Below, one piece after another: positions 16,409 to 24,148 of a stretch of DNA of 43,124 nt (position 1 is the stretch's first letter; each line of letters opens with the position of its first letter). Origin of the DNA: an uncultured Bacillota bacterium. Its GTDB lineage: Bacteria; Bacillota_I; Bacilli_A; RFN20; CAG-631. The translations under genes and the position numbers were made by a program. The notes beneath the pieces were generated by a model, which was not told the origin of the DNA, made no database searches, and worked only from the letters and a program-made list of their open reading frames with translations. The DNA is taken from NCBI GenBank assembly GCA_905197115.1, contig CAJJXN010000007.1, positions 1 to 43,124 of the forward strand, written 5' to 3'.

Positions 16409-16849
16409 TTAGTTTGCCTTGATTGCATCCATTTGCAATATTTTAATAATTTTTAATTTTGTCCCCACATTAACCGATGATTGAATTTCAAAATGATCAC
16501 TCAATGAACGAATAATCGTAAATCCAATCCCTGTTTTTTCTTGTTCTTTTTGCGTTGAAAAATTAGTTTGTAATGCTTGTTTGATATCTTCTATCCCTTT
16601 TCCATAATCTTGCACTATAATTTCTAATTGTTGATCATTAATTGTCGCTTTTACATATACTTCTTTTTCTTTGTCAAATTCATAACCATGGATGATGGCA
16701 TTTGAAACTGCTTCTGATAAAATTGTTTTAATATCAATAATTTCTTCTAAAGTTGGGTTATAACTGCTCACAAAGGAAGCAATTGCATTTCTAACTACAC
16801 CCTCATTTTCAAGCATTGCCGATATTTTCATCTCTAATTTATTTGTCAT
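16409..16849 (-). CDS. spoIIAB: Anti-sigma F factor / SpoIIAA kinase
   Basis: A GHKL-fold serine kinase of 146 aa that holds sigma-F inactive and phosphorylates SpoIIAA. N-box SEAVSNAIIHGY, G1 box VQDYGKGIEDI and G2 box TGIGFTII are all present. The start overlaps the spoIIAA stop (ATGA), which keeps the partners in balanced synthesis. Confidence 0.95.
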   Translation of the reverse strand: MTNKLEMKISAMLENEGVVRNAIASFVSSYNPTLEEIIDIKTILSEAVSNAIIHGYEFDKEKEVYVKATINDQQLEIIVQDYGKGIEDIKQALQTNFSTQKEQEKTGIGFTIIRSLSDHFEIQSSVNVGTKLKIIKILQMDAIKAN

Positions 16850-17199
16850 AATAGTACCTCACTTTGTTTTAATTGATCATAGCCATCTTCATAAATATCA
16901 ATAATACTAGCGATACCAGATATTTGAATCGTCTTTTTAATATGTTTATTGATACCGCATAAAACTAAATTTCCACCATATTGACTAATTTGATTATATC
17001 TTCCAAGTAATAAACCAATTCCACTACTATCAATAAAAGTAACATTACTTAAATCAATAATTACTTTATTAAATTGATTTAATTTTATTACTTCACATAA
17101 CTTTGTCTTATATTGATAAGTAGCCATATTATCCAAATCACCTTCGAATTTAATAATTAATAATCCATCTGTAACTTTAAAGGATATTTTATTTGTCAT
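16846..17199 (-). CDS. spoIIAA: Anti-sigma F factor antagonist (STAS domain)
   Basis: A 117-aa STAS protein; when unphosphorylated it removes SpoIIAB from sigma-F. The phosphorylated serine is Ser58 in FIDSSGIGLLLGRY. SD AGAGGTGAT is 5 nt before ATG. The 185 nt between the dacF terminator and this start hold a GAAGGAATA string (17328-17320, minus) like a sigma-H -35, but no matching -10, so the promoter is not identified. Confidence 0.95.
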   Translation of the reverse strand: MTNKISFKVTDGLLIIKFEGDLDNMATYQYKTKLCEVIKLNQFNKVIIDLSNVTFIDSSGIGLLLGRYNQISQYGGNLVLCGINKHIKKTIQISGIASIIDIYEDGYDQLKQSEVLL

Positions 17200-17383
17200 T
17201 GTATCACCTCTATTACATCTTACACTCTTTTTTTAAAATTAATAGAGTTTCGACAAAACAAGCTAAAAATAGAAAAAAAGCGAATAAAACGACATTTTTT
17301 AACATTAAAAAGAATTGTTTATTCCTTCTTTATGAAAGACTTGAAGGTAAATAGATCAAAAAATTTTTTATCTAATTTTTATA

Positions 17384-17420
17384 ATAAAAAACTTCCTAGT
17401 AATGAATTACTTTGGAAGTC
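17384..17420 (-). terminator. Terminator of dacF
   Basis: On the minus strand GACTTCC, an inner AGTAAT/ATTACT stem, and GGAAGT form an interrupted hairpin followed by TTTTTTATTAT. Confidence 0.8.
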
Positions 17421-17428
17421 TTTTTAAT

Positions 17429-18628
17429 TTATGCTAGTACTTCTTTGAAAAATTCTTTAAATAGTTCTTTAAAAGTGAGCAATTCTACTTTATCTTTTAC
17501 AATCAAATCAAACATATAAACTTCATTATCATTTAAAGTGATAATTAGTTTCCCTATGATACTATCTTTTTTTAATGGGGCTTTCAAATTATCTTTTAAT
17601 TTGATTTTCTTGTCAATTTTTACATTTTCCTGTGCTTTATCAATAATCACTGAAATATCTTTAGGTGTATAGACATCTACTTTTGGTTGTTTTGCTTTCT
17701 TGATTTTAATTGTAGCTACTTTTTCATTTGCTTTATAAATTTCTTGTGCTTTTACTTTACTAAATCCATAATCTAAAAGTGTTTTTGTCATTTCGTTACG
17801 ATTAGCACTACTATCGGCTTTCATAATTACACTAATTAAACGAATATTATTTCGTTTTGCTGTAGCTGTCAAACAAAATCCGGACTGAGAAGTAAAGCCT
17901 GTTTTTAAACCATCCATTCCTTCATAAAATCGAATTAGTTTATTTGTATTCACTAACCAAAATGGGTTGTCTGTATTTTCACGAATATATCCTTCATACA
18001 TACTCGTATAAGGTAAAATAATTTCTTTATATTTTAGTAAGTTTTGACCAATAATAGCCATATCTTTTGCACAAGTATAATGATTATCATCATCAAATCC
18101 CGTCACATTCGCAAAATGAGTATTTTCAAGTTTTAAATCTTTTGCTTTTTGATTCATCATTTCAACAAAGTTTTCATTCGTAGAAGCAATAAATTCACCT
18201 AATGCATACATGGAATCATTAGCACTACTAATACACACACTTTTTAATAAATCATGAACGGATATTTGCTCGTTTACTTCTAAAAATACTTGTGAGCCAC
18301 CCATTGCAGCGGCATTTTCTGAAACAGTAACGATATCTTCAAGTTGAATTTGCTTTTTATCTATTTTTTCACACGTTAATAAAAGTCCCATCATCTTAGT
18401 CATACTAGCTGGTTTTAACTTTTCTGTTTCATTTTGGGCATATAAAACTTTCCCTGTAGACTCTTCCATTAAATAACTGGCTCCACAATTTAAATTTAAA
18501 TCAACAGCATTTACATAAGCCGCCTTTTTTTCAACAATTTTATTCCCTTGTTTTTCAAAGCGAATACAAATAATTCCTAAAGCTAAAAATAAAATACTCA
18601 TAAATGGATAAATAATTTTCTTTAACAT
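17429..18628 (-). CDS. dacF: D-alanyl-D-alanine carboxypeptidase (DacF-type)
   Basis: Low-molecular-weight penicillin-binding protein of 399 aa that trims the terminal D-Ala of peptidoglycan stems. An N-terminal signal/anchor helix (about 5-22) is followed by the S11 domain with SxxK in PASMTK (Ser75, Lys78), SxN in SSAND and KTG in GLKTGFT. A beta-rich C-terminal PBP5-type domain ends in an amphipathic membrane-binding helix (FKELFKEFFKEV). Position directly before spoIIA matches Bacillus dacF, which is made in the forespore. ATG 18628 is chosen because GAGGTG is 6 nt before it; the upstream GTG lies inside that SD. Confidence 0.92.
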   Translation of the reverse strand: MLKKIIYPFMSILFLALGIICIRFEKQGNKIVEKKAAYVNAVDLNLNCGASYLMEESTGKVLYAQNETEKLKPASMTKMMGLLLTCEKIDKKQIQLEDIVTVSENAAAMGGSQVFLEVNEQISVHDLLKSVCISSANDSMYALGEFIASTNENFVEMMNQKAKDLKLENTHFANVTGFDDDNHYTCAKDMAIIGQNLLKYKEIILPYTSMYEGYIRENTDNPFWLVNTNKLIRFYEGMDGLKTGFTSQSGFCLTATAKRNNIRLISVIMKADSSANRNEMTKTLLDYGFSKVKAQEIYKANEKVATIKIKKAKQPKVDVYTPKDISVIIDKAQENVKIDKKIKLKDNLKAPLKKDSIIGKLIITLNDNEVYMFDLIVKDKVELLTFKELFKEFFKEVLA

Positions 18629-18674
18629 GCTAGACACCTCATTTATTATGTATGTAAATGAAGATTGAAATATG

Positions 18675-18710
18675 AAAAAAAAGAAAAATTTATTCCAATT
18701 TCTCTTTTTT
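18675..18710 (-). terminator. Terminator of thyA-folA-plsC-pdp operon
   Basis: A 14-nt A/T-rich stem (18677-18690 with 18697-18710). Its single mismatch on the plus strand is a G-U pair in the minus-strand RNA, and a U run follows. Weak in GC but well placed. Confidence 0.6.
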
Positions 18711-18714
18711 AAGT

Positions 18715-19974
18715 CTATTCTTTTATAATAAAGGCCGTAGATACTAATTGTTTGATTTCTTCTGTAATTTCTTTATCGGTATATAAAATCGCTAATGGCT
18801 CATTGATATCAATTTTATCATTTGCTTTGACTTTTAATACAATTCCTGCACTCATATCAATGACATCGTTTTTGGTTTGTCTTCCCCCACCTAGTAGCAT
18901 GGAAGCATGACCAATTTGTAAAGCTTTTACCATTTTAATGGTTCCTTTTTTATTTGATAAAATAGGATAAGCATATTTTGGTTGTTTAAAGTAAGAATAG
19001 TCTTCTACACAACGAACGTCTCCGCCTTGTGCTTTTACAAATTCTTTAAACTTCATTAATGCTGCTCCATCCAATAATTGTTTTTTGGCATAAGTTACAG
19101 CCTCTTCATAAGTAGTCATTTTTTTAGCAGCAACTAAAAAATCTGCACAAATATGAATACATAAATCTTGTAAATCCTTAGGGCCTCTACCTTTTAAAGT
19201 TTCAATCGACTCAATTACTTCTAATGAATTTCCAATCGCATAACCTAAAGGTTCATTCATATCACTAATGACTGCTTTTACTTCTTTATTTAATTGTTTT
19301 CCTACATAAATCATTAAATCAGCCAATTCTTGGGCAGATTCTTTTGTTTTCATAAAAGCGCCATCACCATATTTTACATCTAATTCAATAATTTGAGATC
19401 CTGAGGCTAATTTTTTGGATATGATAGAAGAAGCAATTAAAGGCATTGAATCAACTGTCCCGGTTACATCTCTTAATGCATATAATTTTTTATCAGCCGG
19501 AACAAGTTCATTGGTTTGACCAATAACGGCTACATGAATATCATTTACTTGCTTAAAAAATTCTTTTGGCGTTAAAGAAGTTTTAAAATTGGGTATGGAT
19601 TCTAATTTGTCAATGGTTCCCCCAGTGTGTCCAAGTCCACGTCCAGACATTTTTGCCATTGTTAAACCACAAGAAGCCACTAAAGGAGCTAATACTAATG
19701 TTGTTTTATCTCCTACTCCTCCTGTAGAATGCTTATCTACTGTCACACCTTGAATAGAAGATAAATCATTCACATCCCCGCTATCTAACATTGCTTTTGT
19801 TAAATAAACTGTTTCTTCTTTATTCATACCATTCAATAAAATGGCCATTAATAAAGAAGATACTTGGTAATCGGGTATTTCATTGTGTGTATATCCATTT
19901 ACAAAATAAGTAATTTCTTCTTTTGTTAATTCTTGTTTTTTGGCTTTTTTAATGATAATGTCAACCATATTCAT
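18715..19974 (-). CDS. pdp: Pyrimidine-nucleoside (thymidine) phosphorylase
   Basis: Phosphorolysis of thymidine, uridine and deoxyuridine to the base and (deoxy)ribose-1-phosphate. The 419 aa show the phosphate-binding string DKHSTGGVGDKTT and the family signature SGRGLGHTGGTIDKLES, then the glycine-rich LLGGGRQTK. Gram-positive enzymes of this type are usually the broad Pdp; DeoA is the alternative name. It is last in an operon with thyA and folA, so thymidine breakdown and dTMP synthesis are co-transcribed. Its product (after phosphopentomutase) feeds DeoC, encoded 14 kb away. Confidence 0.92.
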   Translation of the reverse strand: MNMVDIIIKKAKKQELTKEEITYFVNGYTHNEIPDYQVSSLLMAILLNGMNKEETVYLTKAMLDSGDVNDLSSIQGVTVDKHSTGGVGDKTTLVLAPLVASCGLTMAKMSGRGLGHTGGTIDKLESIPNFKTSLTPKEFFKQVNDIHVAVIGQTNELVPADKKLYALRDVTGTVDSMPLIASSIISKKLASGSQIIELDVKYGDGAFMKTKESAQELADLMIYVGKQLNKEVKAVISDMNEPLGYAIGNSLEVIESIETLKGRGPKDLQDLCIHICADFLVAAKKMTTYEEAVTYAKKQLLDGAALMKFKEFVKAQGGDVRCVEDYSYFKQPKYAYPILSNKKGTIKMVKALQIGHASMLLGGGRQTKNDVIDMSAGIVLKVKANDKIDINEPLAILYTDKEITEEIKQLVSTAFIIKE

Positions 19975-19977
19975 AGT

Positions 19978-20694
19978 TTATTCCTCACTTCTTAATTGTT
20001 TTAATTCATCTTTTAAAATATTACGCGTATATTCTGTAAAATCATTTTTATGCTCTAAAAAAGTTTGATATGAAATCGGTTTGCAAACTTTTACTTTTAC
20101 ACTAAAAGGCTTATATTTAGTTTTTTTTAAAGATTGCGTTGTATTATCCAAAGCGATAATTACAACTTCTACTTTCGCCATACTTACTAAGTTTGTTAAA
20201 GCACTTTTAAATTCTAATACTTCGCCATCATTACTTCTAGTCCCTTCGGGGAATAAAAAGATATCTTGCCCATTCATAGCTGCTTTTGCTGCTTCTTTTA
20301 AAACCCTTAAAGATTGTCGAACGTCATTTCTATCTATAAAGAAAGCATCAATTGATTGCGCTGCTTTTCCTAAAACAAAAGAATGCTCATTTTCAATTTT
20401 ACTTATAAAGCGCAAAGGTTTTTTAGATAATTCGATCATTGTACAAATATCATCCATACTTTGATGATTGGCAATATAAATTCTTCCCCCATGTGGTTTA
20501 TTAATAATTTCAAAACCATCGCAATGAATACTTTTCTTTTCAACTTTAGCTAACTTTTTGATGAATTTTTGAATATGAATATAACGATATTCTAAAGAAT
20601 ATTTTTCTTTGTGTTTTACATGCTTGTTAATTTTTAAAATGACTGAAATAATCGGAAATAACAAGCAACAAACAATGCAAAACCATTTAAGCAT
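19978..20694 (-). CDS. plsC: 1-acyl-sn-glycerol-3-phosphate acyltransferase
   Basis: A 238-aa PlsC-type acyltransferase making phosphatidic acid at the membrane. An N-terminal membrane helix (about 5-22) precedes the catalytic NHQSMDD (the HX4D motif) and FPEGTRS. Of two close ATGs, 20694 is preferred: AGGTG sits 7 nt upstream, against 1 nt for ATG 20700. It overlaps the end of folA by 8 nt and is 3 nt from pdp. Confidence 0.9.
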   Translation of the reverse strand: MLKWFCIVCCLLFPIISVILKINKHVKHKEKYSLEYRYIHIQKFIKKLAKVEKKSIHCDGFEIINKPHGGRIYIANHQSMDDICTMIELSKKPLRFISKIENEHSFVLGKAAQSIDAFFIDRNDVRQSLRVLKEAAKAAMNGQDIFLFPEGTRSNDGEVLEFKSALTNLVSMAKVEVVIIALDNTTQSLKKTKYKPFSVKVKVCKPISYQTFLEHKNDFTEYTRNILKDELKQLRSEE

Positions 20695-21175
20695 TCTCAT
20701 TCACCTTTTTTCGAATATAAGTCTTAATTATAAATTCTTCTCTGTCTTCTTCACTAATCAAATCAAATTCTTTTTCAAAGAAAGGGAAAAATGTATCTCC
20801 TGCGTATTCTTTTTTTACTTCAGATATAATTAATTTATCAACATAAGGCAACGATAATTTATAAATCATGGCCCCACCACATACAACTAATTCTTCTTCA
20901 CTTTTTTGATATTTTTTTAATACTTCAAATAAATCTTTTACGATGGTTACATCTTCATGTTGAATCGTTAAATCAGAATCGTTACATGCTACAATCGTCT
21001 TTCGATTAGGAAGTGGCTTTCCAATTGAAAAATAAGTGTTTTTTCCCATAATAATTTTTTTATTCATTGTATATGCTTTAAAATGTTGAAAATCTTCTTT
21101 AATATGCCAAGGAATTTTATTATTGATTCCAATTACTTTATTATGTTTACTATAAGCGACGATAATTGTATTCAT
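20687..21175 (-). CDS. folA: Dihydrofolate reductase
   Basis: NADPH-dependent reductase of 162 aa that regenerates tetrahydrofolate after thymidylate synthase. Landmarks are GINNKIPWHIKEDF (Met20-loop region and substrate acid), IIMGKNTYFSIGKPLP and VCGGAMIYK. Its ATG overlaps the thyA stop by 1 nt (TAATG). The pairing thyA-folA is the common functional unit. Confidence 0.95.
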   Translation of the reverse strand: MNTIIVAYSKHNKVIGINNKIPWHIKEDFQHFKAYTMNKKIIMGKNTYFSIGKPLPNRKTIVACNDSDLTIQHEDVTIVKDLFEVLKKYQKSEEELVVCGGAMIYKLSLPYVDKLIISEVKKEYAGDTFFPFFEKEFDLISEEDREEFIIKTYIRKKVNENA

Positions 21176-22044
21176 TATACTGCAATCCTTCCTTTAATAA
21201 CTGGCCATGGGTCATAATCTTCTAAACTAAAATCTTCAAATTTATATTCCGTTATAGAAGTTACATCTCGTAATATTTTTAACGTTGGCAATTTCTTGCA
21301 ACTACGAGATAATTGTTCTTTTATTTGTTCAACATGATTGCTATAAATATGCGCATCACCTATTGTATGAATAAATTCTCCTAATTCAAAACCACATACT
21401 TTAGCTAACATCATTGTCAATAAAGAATAACTTGCAATATTAAATGGAACACCTAAAAAAACATCCGCACTGCGTTGGTATAATTGACAAGATAATTTAT
21501 TATCCGCACTCACATAAAATTGCATAAAAGCATGACAAGGAGGTAAAGCCATATCTTTAATTTGAGCAGGATTCCAAGCACAAATAATATGTCGACGACT
21601 AAATTTATTTTCTTTTAGTTGTTTTTCAAGTTCTTTAACTTGGTCAACTCCAAAAAAATCTCTCCATTGTTTTCCATAAACCGGACCTAAATCGCCATGT
21701 TTTTTTGCAAATTCTTCATCATTTTTAATTTTTTCTACAAATTCTTCTAAAGTCTCATTTTGATAATCTGCTGATTTTTTGTAAGTTTCAAAAGGCCATT
21801 CGTTCCAAATTTTTACATTTTGCAAAACTAAAGGACGAATATTCGTTTCTCCACTTATAAACCATAATAATTCAGCTAAAATCCCTTTAAAATAAACTTT
21901 TTTAGTAGTTAATAAAGGAAAACCTTTATTTAAATCATAACGCGATTGATGTCCAAAATAAGAAATGGTTCCCGTATTTGTACGATCGGGTTTATATTGA
22001 CCTAAAGTTAGGATATCTTGACATAATTTTTTGTATTGTTCCAT
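21175..22044 (-). CDS. thyA: Thymidylate synthase (ThyA)
   Basis: Folate-dependent conversion of dUMP to dTMP. The 289 aa carry the catalytic Cys in LPPCHAFMQF, the dUMP-phosphate site QRSADVFLGVPFNIASY and the C-terminal KGRIAV. The frame extends to 22098, but the family N-terminus EQYKKLCQDIL starts at ATG 22044 with AGAGAGG 7 nt upstream. It is first in its operon, behind a well-formed promoter. Confidence 0.95.
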   Translation of the reverse strand: MEQYKKLCQDILTLGQYKPDRTNTGTISYFGHQSRYDLNKGFPLLTTKKVYFKGILAELLWFISGETNIRPLVLQNVKIWNEWPFETYKKSADYQNETLEEFVEKIKNDEEFAKKHGDLGPVYGKQWRDFFGVDQVKELEKQLKENKFSRRHIICAWNPAQIKDMALPPCHAFMQFYVSADNKLSCQLYQRSADVFLGVPFNIASYSLLTMMLAKVCGFELGEFIHTIGDAHIYSNHVEQIKEQLSRSCKKLPTLKILRDVTSITEYKFEDFSLEDYDPWPVIKGRIAV

Positions 22045-22069
22045 AATTTTACCTCTCTTCATTTCTTTA

Positions 22070-22098
22070 ATGATAGCATAAAAAAAAGGATGATTCAA
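22070..22098 (-). promoter_or_regulatory. Promoter of thyA operon
   Basis: Minus strand TTGAAT (22098-22093), exactly 17 nt, TATCAT (22075-22070) with a TGn extension (TGCTATCAT). About 25 nt before the thyA start. Confidence 0.75.
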
Positions 22099-22150
22099 TC
22101 ACTGCTAAAAAGAATAAAAGAAAATTTATGAAACCATTTTATGCTTATAT

Positions 22151-22444
22151 TTAAGACATCGTTTTTCCTAAAAAAGAAACTTTTTCAGCAACGATCATTA
22201 CTTCATTTTCATTTTTTTCTAATCGACCTTTAACACCTAAAATCACATTTTTTTGTAATGGTTTTATAGAAGTTAAGTCATTGTATATTCCTCTCCATAA
22301 CTTAACCTTATAAATTTCAAATTCAATGAATCCATTTTCATTTTTAATCGTTTTTTCAAGTTTTAAATCTACATAACAATTTTGAGTTCCTTCATCATAA
22401 TACGCTTTTTCAATAACTCCAATTAATACAACTACATTTGTCAT
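22151..22444 (-). CDS. Short single-stranded-DNA-binding (SSB-like) OB-fold protein
   Basis: A 97-aa protein with the SSB/PriB OB-fold pattern: a first strand VVVLIGVIEKA, FIEFEIYKVKLWRG like the SSB core, and VKGRLEKN plus AEKVSFLG, like the SSB end of the fold. Ordinary SSB has about 150-170 residues with an acidic tail ending DDDIPF; that tail is entirely missing, so recruitment of repair partners through the tail is not expected. ATG 22444 is used because GGTGAT lies just upstream. It is a lone gene between two operons. It may be a secondary SSB; a main ssb should exist elsewhere. Confidence 0.6.
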   Translation of the reverse strand: MTNVVVLIGVIEKAYYDEGTQNCYVDLKLEKTIKNENGFIEFEIYKVKLWRGIYNDLTSIKPLQKNVILGVKGRLEKNENEVMIVAEKVSFLGKTMS

Positions 22445-22512
22445 TTTTATCACCATTAAAAGTGTAACAAGAAATAAAAAATAAATAAAATGTCGAATTT
22501 AATCGAAAGTAT

Positions 22513-22537
22513 CAAAAAAAGTCCAAAAGGACTTTTA
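22513..22537 (-). terminator. Terminator after acpS
   Basis: AAAGTCC (22518-22524) with GGACTTT (22529-22535), 4-nt loop, overlapping the acpS stop and followed by T7 on the minus strand. Confidence 0.85.
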
Positions 22538-22867
22538 ATAAATTACAACTATTGCAACTGCCACTCCTGCATCATGCGTAATGGATAAAAAACAAGATTG
22601 ATTATTTTTAAAGGTTGGATTTCCAAATTGATCTTTCACAACTTGTAATTCAGTTAAAGAAATTCCATTATACATTCCTACTCCAACTGCTTTCAAATAA
22701 GCTTCTTTTGCAGCCAAACGACCCCCTAAAAACTCCATTGCTCGTTCTTTATTTGAATTTAAATACCCTTTAAATTCAACCATTTCTTTTTTACATAAAA
22801 TCTTATCCGCTACTTTTTCATTTAAACGGCTAATATCAACAATATCAATTCCAATACCTTTCATCAT
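22535..22867 (-). CDS. acpS: Holo-[acyl-carrier-protein] synthase
   Basis: Transfers 4'-phosphopantetheine from CoA to the acyl carrier protein. The 110 aa include the metal-site GIDIVDISR and FLGGRLAAKEAYLKA, both typical of AcpS trimers. GGAG precedes ATG by about 9 nt. It is the last gene of the ftsK-ymfF-ymfH-acpS run, 3 nt after ymfH. Confidence 0.94.
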   Translation of the reverse strand: MMKGIGIDIVDISRLNEKVADKILCKKEMVEFKGYLNSNKERAMEFLGGRLAAKEAYLKAVGVGMYNGISLTELQVVKDQFGNPTFKNNQSCFLSITHDAGVAVAIVVIY

Positions 22868-22870
22868 TTC

Positions 22871-24145
22871 TTATTCACTCCTTTCAACAACAATGCAATA
22901 AGGTGATTTACAAATTTGTAGATAGGTTTCTTCTATATCACTTATGGTAATTTCATTTATTTTAGCAATTTCTTTAAAATAATCGAGTCCATCTAATTGA
23001 TAAATTAAATACTCTTTTGCTACATTGGCCCCATCACCATAATTTTTTAAATTAAGACCAATCATTTTATTTTTTATTCGATTAAAATCTTCTTGTGTCA
23101 TTTGAAAATGCTTCGTATCAAAGACTTCAATGATCTTTTCGATCGTTTGGTCATAATTCTCATTTATATTATATAAAATTAAACAATTTAGGTCAATATT
23201 ACTACAATGATAATAACTCATTCCACTCGTAATAATTTTTTTCTTTAACCATGATTCTGTATAAATACCAGAAACATCAAAGAAATAATTCATTAATATT
23301 TCCATCTTTAAAAGTTCTTTTTGTTTATCTTGTTTTTTATTAAAAGGAGGCAATTTATATAACATTCCAAATAAAGGAATCGTCACATTGCCATAAATCA
23401 TTTCTTTTTCTTTTTTGATTTCTATAGGTTCCTTTAAAAAAGATAATTTTTTTAAAGATAATTCTTTTTTTTCTTTTAATAAATGTTTATTTAAAAAAGT
23501 TATTAATTCTTTTTCATCTAAATCACCTGCTACAACTAAAGTTAAATGGCTTGGATTATAAAAGTTTTTAAAACAAAATTCCAAGTCTTTTTTCGTCGTT
23601 TGGGTAACACTTTGTGTAGTTCCCCCAATATCATCTTTAATTGGATGCATGTAATATGCATTTTGATATAGCGTTGTTAGTAACTTTGAAAAAGGTTCAT
23701 CTTTATACATATTTAATTCTTCAATGATAATTTGTTTTTCATTTTCAATTTGTTCTTCACTACTATCAAAAGAAGACATCATTTTCAGTAATATTTTTAA
23801 ATTTTCATAGAAATTATCTTTCGTTTTAAAATAATAAGCTGTCTTGTCATAAGATGTAAAAGCATTCGAATTTGCTCCTAAATCCACAAAAAATTGCGTA
23901 GCATCTTGATCTTTAATTGAAAACATGCGATGTTCCAAAAAATGAGCAATTCCTTGTGGAATTTGAATTTTTGATTGATCTTCATCTTTTCCTTTTAAAG
24001 CAGAGTGAAAAGAGCCAAAATTGGTAGCAATAATCGCCATTTTATCCAAAAAGCCTTTTTGTGGAATGAAAAAAACTTTCATTTTATTTTCTAAAGTGGT
24101 AAAAAATACTTTTTCTTTAATTTCACTATATTTTTTTACTTGCAT
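22871..24145 (-). CDS. ymfH: M16-family zinc peptidase, YmfH-like (active member)
   Basis: A 424-aa insulinase-type protein with an intact inverted zinc motif HFLEH (His68, Glu71, His72) and the downstream glutamate in IIIEELNMY. It is the catalytic half of the YmfF/YmfH pair. Databases link such proteins with the 5-aminopentanol modification of elongation factor P in Bacillus. The order FtsK, inactive M16, active M16 is the same as in Bacillus (spoIIIE-ymfF-ymfH region). It starts 3 nt after its partner, consistent with a heterodimer. Confidence 0.88.
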   Translation of the reverse strand: MQVKKYSEIKEKVFFTTLENKMKVFFIPQKGFLDKMAIIATNFGSFHSALKGKDEDQSKIQIPQGIAHFLEHRMFSIKDQDATQFFVDLGANSNAFTSYDKTAYYFKTKDNFYENLKILLKMMSSFDSSEEQIENEKQIIIEELNMYKDEPFSKLLTTLYQNAYYMHPIKDDIGGTTQSVTQTTKKDLEFCFKNFYNPSHLTLVVAGDLDEKELITFLNKHLLKEKKELSLKKLSFLKEPIEIKKEKEMIYGNVTIPLFGMLYKLPPFNKKQDKQKELLKMEILMNYFFDVSGIYTESWLKKKIITSGMSYYHCSNIDLNCLILYNINENYDQTIEKIIEVFDTKHFQMTQEDFNRIKNKMIGLNLKNYGDGANVAKEYLIYQLDGLDYFKEIAKINEITISDIEETYLQICKSPYCIVVERSE

Positions 24146-24148
24146 ATC

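Noticed and set aside
17320..17328. GAAGGAATA (minus) as a sigma-H -35 for spoIIA
   Set aside because: Matches the -35 pattern but no GAAT-type -10 lies at a usable distance, so no promoter is called.
18640..18660. CATAATA as a sigma-G -10 for dacF
   Set aside because: No -35 at 18 nt, and the heptamer is common by chance in AT-rich DNA.
20081..20464. Plus-strand frame of 127 codons opposite plsC
   Set aside because: Shadow of plsC; the minus-strand frame carries the NHxxxxD and FPEGTR motifs.
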